A DNA stretch of 64,000 nucleotides from Anodontia alba (lineage: Eukaryota > Mollusca > Bivalvia > Lucinida > Lucinidae), in the NCBI GenBank assembly GCA_964016985.1, contig OZ024821.1, forward strand, positions 122,200,035 through 122,264,034, given 5' to 3'. Below the pieces are notes generated by a model. That model searched no databases. It saw nothing but the letters and a program-made list of their open reading frames with translations, and was not told the DNA's origin. A program made the position numbers and the translations under genes. Positions 22,019 through 32,599 of the stretch are shown here, in pieces. Within the stretch, counting starts at the first letter, position 1; each line of letters begins with the position of its first letter.

Positions 22019-22180
22019 TATTTTACATCAAGTCTATTAGCACTTGTTGTGGTCTCTGATTCTGAGGTGGAAATCGAAGATACTGCAATCAAAGATGTTC
22101 CTGATGCTCATCGGAAGCCTGAAGATTCAATTGTTCAAAAGTATCCACTCTTTAAAACAAATCTTGATCTTATCACTTAG
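22019..22180 (+). CDS. Open segment, possible terminal exon or gene fragment
   Basis: An acidic frame (VVVSDSEVEIEDTAIKDVPD, then AHRKPEDSIVQKYPLF) runs from a possible acceptor TCTATTAG at 22040 to a TAG at 22178. It abuts family F on the left. Composition is protein-like, homology unknown. A poly(A)/(CAA)n tract follows at 22345, so a retrocopy is possible. Confidence 0.25.
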   Translation, partial: YFTSSLLALVVVSDSEVEIEDTAIKDVPDAHRKPEDSIVQKYPLFKTNLDLIT

Positions 22181-22317
22181 AATACTGAAATTGTCCCACA
22201 TAATGAAATCCGGTGTCAGCTGACCCTGATCTCCAAAGCAAGGCACCGTAAAACATTTATATTTGATGGTCATTTTTATTTTGGCGTTAACGCAGTCAAG
22301 GTAACACTTGCAAAAAA

Positions 22318-22343
22318 AACCCCAAAAAAACAAAACAAAAAAA

Positions 22344-22378
<35 letters not shown>

Positions 22379-22407
22379 AACAACAAAAAAACAACAACAA
22401 AAAACAA
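22318..22407. repeat. Poly(A)/(CAA)n tract
   Basis: A run of A with CAA interruptions resembling the LINE tail at 21619-21675. Possibly the 3' end of another retroinsertion. Confidence 0.8.
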
Positions 22408-22985
22408 ACGTATGATGTAGGGCAATACCAGAGCTGTAGGAAAGTTAAACAGAGATTACAGCTTGTTTTTCCCATTGTCCAGTCTCATTGAAAATAACTA
22501 GATAATTTAATATTTGACACGTTTATTTAATTGGTCAGTGTGTAATTAAATAACAATATATATGATTTGTATTCACTCACACACCAAGTACAATGCAATG
22601 TGGAAAACAAATAAAGAACCGCACACATAGGAAACACAGGGCTACGTCAGATATCGCGGATTGTTTTTACGGAAACGAAAATCCGCCAAAAGGTCAACTC
22701 ATAAAAACCACAAAAATTCGCTGCCGCCATATTTAAGTGTTTTACAGTAGGTATATTCTTTAGTCAAAAGAAAATCACCACTATTTCAAGACCAAGAAAA
22801 ACATTTGTGTCACCTTTTTCTGATAGTGATAATTTAATGAATAAGTCGAACATTGAGTCTCTTGCTGCTCCGGCCGACAGGACGGCATAAAAGTAAAAAG
22901 GCGATGAAAAATCAGAAAAAAAATATTAAGACAGTAATAACAAAAGGGAAACAACAAACTCATCCAAAACTCACAAAAAGGCAAA
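22408..22985. other. No recognisable gene
   Basis: Unique AT-rich sequence. Confidence 0.4.
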
Positions 22986-23244
22986 CATTATGAAAACATG
23001 CCTATTCAAATATACTGAAAATTTTATCACCAAAAAATGAAAATTTCCAGATAAAAAATTTTGATACTTTTCATATTTCTGCTCAAACCATAAATTGTGG
23101 GTCGAGGCGGTTCTAACGAGTACCCACAATCTATGCGTTTGAACAGAGATAAGAAAAATAATGTATACCCCTGTAAACCCCAGTTTCAATATATAAAAGT
23201 GGGGTTTAAGGGGGTCAAAATTATATAGGCATGTTCTCGTGATA
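22986..23244 (+). mobile_element. Family A element, left core arm deleted
   Basis: A-end CATTATGAAAACATGCC. The core reads GTGGGTCGAGGCGGTTC, so the hairpin is lost. Confidence 0.85.
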
Positions 23245-23399
23245 AAAAAGAAAAAGAGTTCCAATGTAAGGCAATCCAGTACAGAAAGTAAAGTAAAAAG
23301 AAGGGCCAAAAATGTCAACGCACCATAGTTATCTTCATTAGAAAGCAGCGACGGGAGTATTAAAGAGGAGGAAAGAAAGGTTGTGTGTGTAAGCTATTC

Positions 23400-23720
23400 A
23401 GTTACCGGAGGTTTTCAAACCTTTCTGGAAGAGGTTTCGCAAATCTGGTTAGTTCGGTATTTGGAAGAGGTTTCGCCACTCGGTTGGTTCGGTATTTGTC
23501 TGCACAAACAGAGAACTGCACTGGGATACTACTCTGAAAAGAAGGAATGTGCTGCTGTGCAAATTCTTTCCTTTTAAAACAGACGCTTTTCAGAATGGAA
23601 AAAAAAAACAACAACAAAAAAACATTATCAAATGAGTTACCGCCCCTGAAAATGTATGAAATCTCCTTAAGAACCCAAATTTTGCGGGGTTCAAGAAGGC
23701 TTGTGACAGGAGTTATTTTG
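23400..23720. mobile_element. Family E fragment with short tandem repeat
   Basis: TGCAAATTCTTTCCTTTTAA and CGCTTTTCAGAATGG are family E motifs. Before it GAAGAGGTTTCGC ... TTCGGTATTTG is repeated twice (23428-23500). Confidence 0.45.
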
Positions 23721-24111
23721 CAGATTACTTCGCCTTTTCAATTATGGATAAATGAAGACTGCTTGCTTTTTATATCCGGAATATACGGAAAAAGAACTAA
23801 AGTAGTTTAAATAACAGAAATTGACACGATAAAATCTATATCCTGACAATAGTTACCCATCAACGTCTAATAACATTCCATGTAAAATGTATGGGTGATT
23901 GAGCTTTCTTACTATATAACGGATTTTGCACAAATAGCATGCAATTATTGTAAAATGCTATTATCCTGTTAGAAGTGTTGAACAGCTTGAGCTCTGTTAA
24001 TATTTTATTGGAACTTATGATTTAGATAAGCATGATGAAAGAAGCGAGAAATCTATTTCCAAACTAAGTAGCAAGTCACGTGCCCTGTTAACATGTACTT
24101 AAAGCAACAAT

Positions 24112-24151
<40 letters not shown>

Positions 24152-24160
24152 CTCTCTTGA
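24112..24160. repeat. (TC)n microsatellite
   Basis: About 22 TC units with one interruption. Confidence 0.97.
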
Positions 24161-24499
24161 TAGAATAGCTGCTGCTTATTTATTTTACGATCTTATAAGT
24201 AACATATCATACAAAATGTTTCCAATTTACATATTTTAAGCAAGATAATTATACTTTTCCATAGATATCAATACTGCGTTTGTTTAGTTTACGTACTGAT
24301 TAGCCATCCATTTGCCTTTATAGTCTATAGTTTCGGACTGCTATTTCATGGAAAGAATATATTAAATGAAAACTGGTTATTTTACCATAATTGTAAAATG
24401 TGGTCCCTGATATAACGTCTCATTTGGAAAGATGCCATAGCCCAGTTAACCTCGGTGCAGCAAATGTATTTGGAAAGAGGAATTATTCTTGCATAACAG

Positions 24500-24676
24500 A
24501 CCGGGTTTTCGGCGATTTCTACCCAACTTATCCGACCCATTGGACGAAATGGAAGACCTTAACGTGTACCGACGATTGACGTCAAAAGCGTGACAACTGA
24601 CGTCTGTTTATGTTACGTTGGACATCGACCGAAAGAATCGAAAGTCAGTCGCCGATGTCGTCTGTTTCTTTGAAAG
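24500..24676 (+). promoter_or_regulatory. Promoter / first-exon candidate with CRE sites
   Basis: GC- and CpG-richer than its surroundings. Contains a perfect CRE octamer TGACGTCA inside the palindrome TTGACGTCAA (24576-24585), a second TGACGTC at 24598, an inverted CCAAT (CCATTGG at about 24538) and a donor-like GAAAG|GTAAAG at 24676. This combination suits a 5' UTR exon of a plus-strand gene. No downstream coding exon can be tied to it. Confidence 0.35.
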
Positions 24677-24963
24677 GTAAAGAGAAAATCTTAGTAACGC
24701 TAAATTTTACAATTAATCAGTTCTAATTAAAATCTAGAGCTGTATATCAAAAGGTGTGCAAGAAAAACAATCTGTCATGGGTGTTCGTTGCAGAGGGAAA
24801 ATCCGCTCTCCGGGATAACCGTTTGGTACCACTCGGCGAACAGTTACCCTCCGAACGGCTTTTTCAGTCTGCACCTCAAAATTATGAACGATTCTTATAG
24901 ATATTATAGATATACACAGAATAATGCTTCTTACTAACGGAAATATTTACATCAGAACCATAT

Positions 24964-25064
24964 TCCCAGCTAGCATTCTACATAAATCTATAGCGGGCCG
25001 TTATCGGCCCGTCAGCTACCCTGACGGGCCGATGAAGGTCCGCTATAGATTTATGTAGAATGCT
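24964..25064. mobile_element. Family B palindromic element, right end lost
   Basis: CCCAGCTAGCATTCTACATA ... TTATGTAGAATGCTT and then directly the B-end of a family A copy. The terminal GACTGGG is missing on both sides of that copy. Confidence 0.85.
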
Positions 25065-25065
25065 T

Positions 25066-25342
25066 CATCACGAAAACATGCCTATATAATTTTGACCCCC
25101 TTGAACCCCACTTTTATATAGTAAAACTGGGGTTTATAGGGGTATACATTATTTTTTCTTATTTCTGCTCAAAAACATAGATTGTGGGTACTCGTTAGAA
25201 CCGCCTCATCGAGGCGGTTCTAACGAGTACCTACAAACTATGTTTTGAGCAGAAATATGAAAAATATCAGAGATTTTTATCTGATTTTTGTTAGTTTTTG
25301 GGGATGAAATTTTCTATATATTTGAATAGGCGTGTTTTGGGT
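25066..25342 (-). mobile_element. Family A element, abutting family B
   Basis: B-end CATCACGAAAACATGCC left. A-end right is eroded (GGCGTGTTTTGGGTAA). Core intact. Confidence 0.88.
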
Positions 25343-25445
25343 AAAGAAGCGTTTGCTTGCCACTCATCACAGGGGGGTATTATACGAATTAACACAATAA
25401 ATGTTTGAGTTCATTCGATGAACTTCTTCAGATTTTCTGTAAATA

Positions 25446-25660
25446 TGGCGGCACCATGAAAAACGTATCTTCGGGCATTTGCAGTCAGCGAAGGTTCAGA
25501 TCAGCCTGCGCATTCGCCGTCTGATCAGCGCTTTCACTGTCTGTTAACAAAATCATTGTATACTACAGAACGAATTAATTGAAAGAAAGCAAAGGCCCAG
25601 ATCATACTTTGCGCATGCGCAGCATGCGCATGTTTGCAGGCACTATCTCGCTTGACACGG
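25446..25660. mobile_element. Family D GC-rich element
   Basis: GCGAAGGTTCAGATCAGCCT, TGCGCATTCGCC, and GATCATACTTTGCGCATGCG. Closest to the 6.5-kb copy. Confidence 0.55.
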
Positions 25661-25849
25661 CCCAGTTAATACCTAAAAAAGTTTGTCCTTGGAAATCTTA
25701 ATAGTATATATTTTTACCTGTACTTAAAGTGGTCTCGTCGTCTCAAACTAAAAGGCAACACTGTTTTTTCGCAGGTTAATCAAATGGTGGCCGATAAGAT
25801 TTGTTGGATTGACTGTTCGAATTGAAGTCCAGAAGAAATAAGAGGCGGG

Positions 25850-26045
25850 GCACAGTACTTCCGACCTTCGCATATGCGCCCAGCGAAAAGCCTGATCAGT
25901 CTTTGCTGTGCGTTTTATGGATAATTTTGGACCCAAAGCATCTTCTTGTGGACAGCAAAGGTTGTGATCAGATTGTGCGGATGTGCAGGCTGATCTTAGT
26001 CTTCACTAGGCGCACATGCGATCTTATAGGGAATGCTGTACCCCT
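25850..26045. mobile_element. Family D GC-rich element
   Basis: ATGCGCCCAGCGAAAAGCCT at the left and, in inverted sense, CACTAGGCGCACATGCG at the right, with TCAGATTGTGCGGATGTGC between. The plus-strand open frame across it is repeat-derived. Confidence 0.5.
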
Positions 26046-26240
26046 GCTCATACGTAATATTAATTAATTTGTCGATACATCGGAAACAAAGACACATTAG
26101 AATGGTCGATCGATTCATGTTGTCAAAGAATTAATTGGGCGTTACGTTGATAAAAAACTGTTTTTAGAAATCCGTTTATATATACTCAACAATAATAAAA
26201 AAAGTACCGACCCTTTCAGTAACCCAGTATTTATCGTAAT

Positions 26241-26505
26241 CATTACGAAAACAGGCCTATTCAAATATACAGAAAATTTTACCACCAAAAACTGAAAAAA
26301 ATTCAGATAAAAAGTTCTAATATTTTTCATATTTCTGCTCAAAACGCAGATTGTGGGTACTCGTTAGAACCGCCTCTAACGAGTACCCACAATCTATGTT
26401 TTGAGCAGAAATAAGAAAATAACATATACCCCTGTAAACCCAAGTTTAACTACATAAAAGTGGGGTTTAAGAGGGTCAAAATTATATAGGTATGTTTTCG
26501 TGATG
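26241..26505 (+). mobile_element. Family A element, hairpin tip deleted
   Basis: The core reads GAACCGCCTCTAACGAG. The innermost about 12 bp of the palindrome are missing while the outer stem is intact. Confidence 0.88.
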
Positions 26506-26539
26506 GAAAATGATGCTTGTTAAATGACATTTTCCTCTT

Positions 26540-26930
26540 CAATTTATTTCAGATTGTTGGCGCCTGACTATCAATTTCTGTGGTCGGGCCACTCTTGTCC
26601 TGTTAGTGGTTTTCATATGTTATAGCCTTAGATCGCCATTGAGCCCTCTACTCTATTTCATTACAGTGTTTGATTATATTTGTTTTTCGCTGTGATGTTT
26701 AATAGACGAGGTAGAGGACCCATATACAGACCGAATATATGTTTGTAATTTGGAGCTGCATCAGAATCAAGGGAGCGGTTTCGCGTCGCAAATAAAACTG
26801 GTTTGAGACCCCTCCCACACCAGTAGTTTTTTCTACTGACCGTTCCAAGGTGTTTCCTCTATTGCAGTTCTTCTTATTCGTCGGTGGTTTTATATGTGGC
26901 GGTTGTTTTATCATGATTTGTTCCTCATCT
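26540..26930 (+). mobile_element. Dispersed repeat family J
   Basis: TGTTGGCGCCTGACTATC, TCTGTGGTCGGGCC, AGATCGCCATTGAGCC, then CTACTGACCGTTCCAAGGTG. Covers more of the family than most copies. Confidence 0.5.
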
Positions 26931-26933
26931 TTT

Positions 26934-27214
26934 CATCACGAAAACATACCTATATAATATTGACCCCTTTAAACCCCACTTTTATATAGTAAAACTGGGG
27001 TTTACAGGGGTATACATTGTTGTTCTTATTTCTGCTCAAAAACGTAGCTTGTGGGTACTCGTTAGAAACGTCTCGGCGAGGCGGTTCTAACGAGTACCCA
27101 TAATCTATGTTTTGAGCAGAAATATAAAAAAATATCAGAATTTTTATCTGAAAACTTTCAGGTTTTTTTGTGGTGAAATTTTCAATATATTAGAATAGGC
27201 GTGTTTTCGTAATG
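26934..27214 (-). mobile_element. Family A element, intact
   Basis: B-end left, A-end right. Core with one arm substitution (AGAAACGTCTCG). Confidence 0.9.
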
Positions 27215-27275
27215 TCTTCCATTGGTTCCTCGGGAAGGCTGTGCTTCGCGATTTTATGGTATTTCCTGGGTAACC
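27215..27275 (+). repeat. Family J fragment
   Basis: CTCGGGAAGGCTGTGCTTCG and GGTATTTCCTGGGTA, as near 42.75-42.9 kb. Confidence 0.4.
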
Positions 27276-27344
27276 AGTTATATTTTTGCAAATGAAAGAG
27301 AAGCCGCGGATTCATAGTTTGTTTGAAATTCGCTATTTGAATAT

Positions 27345-27348
27345 CATC

Positions 27349-27380
<32 letters not shown>
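27345..27380. repeat. (TAA)n microsatellite
   Basis: About 11 trinucleotide units. Confidence 0.95.
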
Positions 27381-27382
<2 letters not shown>

Positions 27383-27525
27383 GCAAAAATAATAATGTAC
27401 TTACCATTTTGTAACTTTAAACCTCGACGGAGCAAGGTCAATACCAATGCGTGACAGAAACATTGGTCTTTTAATGCATCGGCACAATCAAGGTTTCATA
27501 CCAAAGCCTAATATTCAAGGCGGAC

Positions 27526-27537
27526 AATCACGTGATT
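27526..27537. promoter_or_regulatory. E-box palindrome AATCACGTGATT
   Basis: Perfect 12-bp palindrome around CACGTG, conserved in the partner arm at 34134-34145 within a 36-bp block having six mismatches. Confidence 0.35.
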
Positions 27538-27677
27538 CGCAATTGATAATATCACTATTCTTTGTTGTTTTTCTCTCCGCTTCGCAGTAAGTATTGCACC
27601 ATTTTTACACTATGCGATAGTTTTCAGAGATTACATCTACTGCACCGTACCCGGAGTTAGAAGCACTTCTTTCCACC

Positions 27678-27744
27678 ATGTCAACTTTGGACAAAATGTA
27701 CCAATTTTATTGCAAATCTCGACAGAAACATGCTGATGCTACTG
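27678..27744 (+). CDS. Short first-coding-exon candidate
   Basis: ATG in a favourable context (CACCATGT) opens MSTLDKMYQFYCKSRQKHAD and meets a donor-like ACTG|GTAGGC after 67 nt. An upstream donor-like GCA|GTAAGT at 27577 could end a non-coding exon. The homologous stretch in the partner arm keeps an ATG but not the protein, which argues that coding is lost there or never existed. Unidentified. Confidence 0.25.
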
Positions 27745-28379
27745 GTAGGCATCATACTTTGACAAACAATGCCAATTGTGATTGTTTATTTCTTAAATGA
27801 CACGCTTTGCAACGGTTTCATAAGTGTTGCTATATATTATTTGTAAATAGACAACAATCCGTACTTGTTTCAGTTCAGTACAATGATTATTAGCGGAGAA
27901 ATATAGAGAAAACATAGTGATAGGAGTCGCACCGTGTGATAAGTGTCACTCTGAATATTACAAAAGAAAGAAAATGGATACGAATCACACTCCACCACTA
28001 CTAAATTCAATTTATACGTTCTAGACTGTTTTTGAAATAAAGAATAATGCATTTTTTTAAGTTTTGTACTAACTAAAATTAAGCTTTGCCTATGTTTGAT
28101 AATAGAAGGTGGAGTGTGATTTCATTTCCGGATAGATTTCATTTCAAGTTCAGCATAGATTGTGGCAGCTCATTAGAACTGCCTCACTGAGTGAAAAATA
28201 CTGTACAACTCAACACCTGAAAACCATACCTTCATCATTTAAAAGGATGAGGTTTACCGGGTCTTCATTGCACAGAATTGTTAACGACATAGATTTTGAA
28301 TTTGCATGGAAATCATTTTTAGGATGATCTGCATTCAGATACGTTATCCAGTCCCAGAAATGACCGGTCATATCTCTGC

Positions 28380-28770
28380 CTAAACACTGTTTCATCTTAG
28401 TTTTACGCGATAAATCGACTTTCACGAAAACAGGAAGTCGAACCCAATTTTTTTTTAAATGATGATGAATCTTTCAAAAATGTTACCCTCCATTATTTTA
28501 AATTGTATTCCAGTAAGTTAACTAAAAAAGCTTTCCCCATCTTGTGCAATGTTAACTTGATGTCTATATTCACTGAAGTTGACAATACATAAACGCAAAG
28601 AACATTTAGCATTACACCGTATCCGGATTTTTTTTTATCAGTTAACTTACCAGGATAAAAATCTGGAGGGTTACATTTTTGAAAAGTTTTTCACCACTTA
28701 ACATTTTTAAGACTTCCGGCTTTCGCGAAACAGTCGATTTATCGCATAAAATCTGAGATGCGACAGAGTA
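28380..28770. mobile_element. Fold-back element, about 390 bp
   Basis: GCGATAAATCGACTTTCACG, AGGAAGTCG and GTTACCCTCC on the left are answered in inverted order by GGAGGGTTAC, AGACTTCCGGC and GTCGATTTATCGC on the right. Arms of about 150 bp surround a roughly 90-bp centre. Confidence 0.7.
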
Positions 28771-29099
28771 TAGAAAACTTCGTACCAAGATAAGCAGAAG
28801 CTAATGTCATTTAAAGCACTTTGGCTGCACGGACAAACGTATATCAAACAGACACCTGTTTAGATACCATTAGAAGACATTTAAAACACTTGAACTATAG
28901 GTTTTTAGCTCACCTGAGCCGAAGTTTCAATGTGAGCTATTATGATTACTCACCGTCCGTTGTCGTCGTCCATCTGTCCGTCCGTCCACAATTTTTAAAG
29001 AACATCTCCAACTAAACCACAATGCCAATTTCAAGTAAATTTCATTGGATTGATCCTTGGGTGATACTGACTACAAATTATTCAAAGATTTGGAATCCA

Positions 29100-31480
29100 T
29101 GCAGAATTCTGGTTGCTATGGCAACCAAAAGAAAACCTTTAAAAATTTTCTTGTCAGAAACCACTGGACCGATTTCAATATAATTTTGCAGGAAAGTTTT
29201 TTTTGGTAATCCTCTACTAAGATTGTTCAAGTCATCGTGATTCGTCAAAAAAACATGGCCGCCAGGGGTGGGGGTGTTGGTGGGCTTATTTTCTCTATAT
29301 ATCTATATAAAAAACTTTAAAAATCTTCTTGTCAGAAACCACTGGACTGATTACAATATAACTTGGCAGAAATGTTTCCTTGGTGACTCCCTACCATAAT
29401 TATTCAAGCAGTCATGATTCGTCAAAAAACGTGGCCGCTAGGGGGCGGGGCTTATTTTCCCTATATATCTATATAGAAAACTTTAAAACTCTTCTTGTCA
29501 GAAACCACTGGATCGATTTCAATATAACATGGCAGGAATGTTTCTTTTGTAACCCTCTAGCAAGATTGTTCAAGCCATTATGATTCATGAAAAAACATGG
29601 CCGTCAGGGGTTGGGGCTTATTTTCCCTATATATCTATATAGAAAACTTTAAAAATCTTTTTGTCAGAAACCACGGGACTGATTTATTATATAGTTTAGC
29701 AGAAATGTTTCCTTGGTGACCCTCTACCAAGATTGTTCAAGCAATCGTGATTCGTCAAAAAACATGGCCGCCAGGGGACGGGGTTTACTTTCCCTATATA
29801 TCTGTATAGAAAACTTTTAAAATCTTCTTGTCATAAAACCACTGGGCCGATTTCAATATAACTTGGCAGGAATGTTCTTTTGGTACCTCTCTACCAAGAT
29901 TGTTCAAAATAAATTAACAGGAATGTTTCGTTGGTGACCCTCTACCAAGATTGTTCAAGCCGTCATCGTTCATCAAAAAACATAGCCGCTAGGGGGCGGA
30001 GCTTATTTACCCTATATATCTATATAGAAAACTTTAAAAATCTTCTTGTCAGAAATCACTAAACCGATTTCAATATAACTTGGCAGGAATATTCTTTTGG
30101 TAACTCTCTTCTAAGACTGTTTAAGCTATCATGATTCGTTAAAAAACATAGCCACCAGGGGACAGGGCTTAATTTCCCTGTATATCTATATAGTAAACTT
30201 TAAAAATCTTCTTGTCAGAAACAACTGGACTGATTTCAATATAACTTGGCAGAAATGTTTCCTTTGGTTACCCTCTGCCAAGATTATTCAAGCAATTGTG
30301 ATTCATCAAAAAACCTGGCCGCCAGGGGGCGGAACTTATTTTTCCTATATATCTATAGAGAAAACTTTAAAAATCTTCTCGTCATAAACCATTGAACCGA
30401 TTTCAATATAACTTCGCAGGAATGTTTCTTTGGTGACTCTCTACCAAGATTGTTCAAGCTGTCTTGATTCGTCAAATAACATTGCCGCTATATTTTCCCT
30501 ATATATCTATATATAAAACTTTAAAAATCTTCTTGTAAGAAACCACTAGACCGATTTCAATATAACTTTGCAAAAATGTTCATCAGGTGCCCACTACCAA
30601 GATTGTTCAAGCCGTCATGATACATCAAAAAACATGGCCGCTAGAGGGCGGAGCTTATTTTCCCTATATATCTATATAAAATACTTTAAAAATCTTCTCG
30701 TCATAACCATTGGATTGATTTCAATATAACTTGGCAGGAATGTTTCTTTGGGGGCCATCTAGCAAGATTGCTCAAGCCGTTATGATTCGTCAAAAAACAT
30801 GGCTGCTAGGGGGGGGTGGGGGGGGGTGGGGCAGGGCTTATTTTGCCCTATATATCTATATATAGAAAACATTAAAAATATTCTTGTCATAAACCACTGG
30901 ACCGATTTTAATATAATTTGGCAAAAATGTTCCTTTGATGACCCTCTACCAAGATTGTTCAAGCCGTCATGATAAGTTAGAAAACATGGCCGATATGCGG
31001 CAGAGCTTATTTTCCCTTTATATCTATATAAAAAAACTTTAAAAATCTTCTTATCAGATACCACTTGACCGATTTCAATACTATGTGGCAGGAATGTTCC
31101 TTTGGTGACCCTCTATCAAGATTGTTCAAGCAATCATGAATCATCAAAAAACATGGCTGCTAGGGGTGGGTTTTTTTCCCCTATATATAAACTTTAAAAA
31201 TCTTCTTGTCAGAAACCACTAGACCGATCTCAATATAACATGGCAGGAATGTTCCTTTGGTGACCCTCTAGCAAGTTTTTTTACAAGTCGTCATGATTCG
31301 TCAAAAAACATAGCCGATGGCGGGCGGGGCTTATTTTCCCTATATATCAATATAGAAAATTTTGTCAGAAACCACTGGACCGATTTCAATATAACTAGGC
31401 AGAAATGTTCCTCTGGTGACCCTCTATCAAGATTCAGTTCAAGCTGTCATGATGCGTTAAAAACGTGGCCAATAGGGGGC
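29100..31480 (+). repeat. Minisatellite, period about 165 bp, about 13 units
   Basis: Each unit carries CTTGTCAGAAACCACTGGAC, CGATTTCAATATAACTTGGC, CCAAGATTGTTCAAGC, AAAAAACATGGCCGC and CCCTATATATCTATATAG. The last motif recurs at about 29.29, 29.46, 29.63, 29.80, 30.01, 30.18, 30.35, 30.50, 30.66, 30.85, 31.02, 31.18 and 31.34 kb. Units diverge by 10-20% with small indels. Confidence 0.95.
30806..30834 (+). other. G-rich run, G-quadruplex-prone
   Basis: Four or more G-runs of at least four within 29 bp, in one minisatellite unit only. Confidence 0.6.
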
Positions 31481-31947
31481 AGAGCTATAAAACGTATGCA
31501 AACATCTTAGAGCAGTGAACTTGGCTGAAACTTCAATAGTAAGTATGCAAATCTGTGTGCTCAGGTGAGCGATATAGGACCATTATGGTCCTCATGTTCA
31601 GTTTAAACATCTTTTATTCAGAGTTAATGGCACATCAATAAATATAACAATATACAAAATACTAGGATTGGAACGAAAGCAAATTGCTTATGAAGTTCCT
31701 CTCCTCATACATATAATTGAATATATCCGAGAACGGCACAAGGTTGTAAATATGTTAACGTATTCATGTGACATATCTACCAATATATACTAATTATAAC
31801 ATTAGAATACTATATAGCGAAAGTAGAACCTTATATGTTCAAACATAACAAACATAAAGAAGAGCTGAAAAAAAGAAAAAAAAAAAAGAAAAACATAATA
31901 ATAGTCTACTTAATCAATTATATGGAGGAAAAAATGAAAGAAGTGGC

Positions 31948-32172
31948 ATGAGGAGGAGCGAAAGAGCAGAAAGAAAGACAAAAGAAGAGAAACAAAGTGT
32001 GTTAGAAGAGTTGGGACCGCCTTCTGCGCCGCGAGAACAAAAAAAACATGGCCAAATACACTATAATCCTGTTATAATCTTGTTGTCCTGCTGTATACTA
32101 AATGTATTTATAATTCCTCTGGCCTGTCTCACCGGTATCATAATACATTGTATTCGCATCACTCAACAATGA
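31948..32172 (+). CDS. Small possible single-pass membrane protein
   Basis: ATG to TGA, 74 codons. A strongly charged N-terminus (MRRSERAERKTKEEKQ), a proline-containing linker, then two adjoining hydrophobic runs (PVIILLSCCILNVFIIPLAC, LTGIIIHCI). Not from a recognised repeat. Chance is not excluded: the lysine-rich part lies next to an A-rich tract. Unidentified. Confidence 0.25.
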   Translation: MRRSERAERKTKEEKQSVLEELGPPSAPREQKKHGQIHYNPVIILLSCCILNVFIIPLACLTGIIIHCIRITQQ

Positions 32173-32348
32173 GGAAAACTGTTCCATGAAAAGGTAAGAT
32201 TAAAAACGCTTACTTTTTTTTAATGTAATTATGAACTGCCTCGAAAATTTTTACGTTATTTTCATAACTTACAGTGCTGTTGCCAAACAATAGAACGTCA
32301 ACAGAAATCGGGCAAATGAGTGAGATTACCTGGAAAAGTTCTTGTCTT

Positions 32349-32380
32349 TGTCCATGGTAAAGGGGACATTCTAATGTCCT
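32349..32380 (+). repeat. Isolated HINE-type 3' hairpin end
   Basis: GGGGACATTCTAATGTCCTC followed by ATGTTTAAAC mimics the 3' end of the element at 31577-31610 (hairpin, CTCATGTT, GTTTAAAC). No body precedes it. Confidence 0.4.
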
Positions 32381-32599
32381 CATGTTTAAACTTTTAATAT
32401 CATTAAAATATACAAAAGTATTCTTGTACTGGTAAATTCAAAAACTTATGTGAAATTATCGAACAAGATATAAAAAATTTCAGGCATCTTTGTACCTCTA
32501 ACATAAATTAAACAAACTTGCATTGGCATTGGTACAAAGGAAGAAAACCAAACCAATTAACGAAATATTTCAGAACATGCTCAAACCTTTACCATCTGG

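Larger units (their letters stand above)
27516..27995 (+). repeat. Left arm of a diverged inverted repeat (partner 33664-34165)
   Basis: GGACAATCACGTGATT and CAATTG near the edge, then a donor-like CGCA|GTAAGT, CTGCACCGTACCCGG, AACATAGTGATAGGAGTC and GGATACGAATCACAC occur in the same order on the minus strand of the partner arm. Similarity is patchy (roughly 60-85%). Confidence 0.7.
28902..31600 (+). mobile_element. Helentron-associated (HINE; DINE-1/pearl-type) element with tandem-repeat core
   Basis: Left end TTTAGCTCACCTGAGC and right end GCTCAGGTGAGCGATATAGG form about 12-bp subterminal inverted repeats. The right end closes with a short hairpin (AGGACCATTATGGTCCT), and the interior is a minisatellite. 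These three traits together are those described for Helentron-derived HINEs, including bivalve pearl elements. No Rep/helicase is present, so non-autonomous. Confidence 0.6.

Noticed and set aside
29100..31480. Regular repeats of about 165 bp considered as a CRISPR array or satellite monomer
   Set aside because: Units are contiguous and diverged, without constant repeats separated by unique spacers. They sit between element termini, so minisatellite core of a transposon is the better reading.
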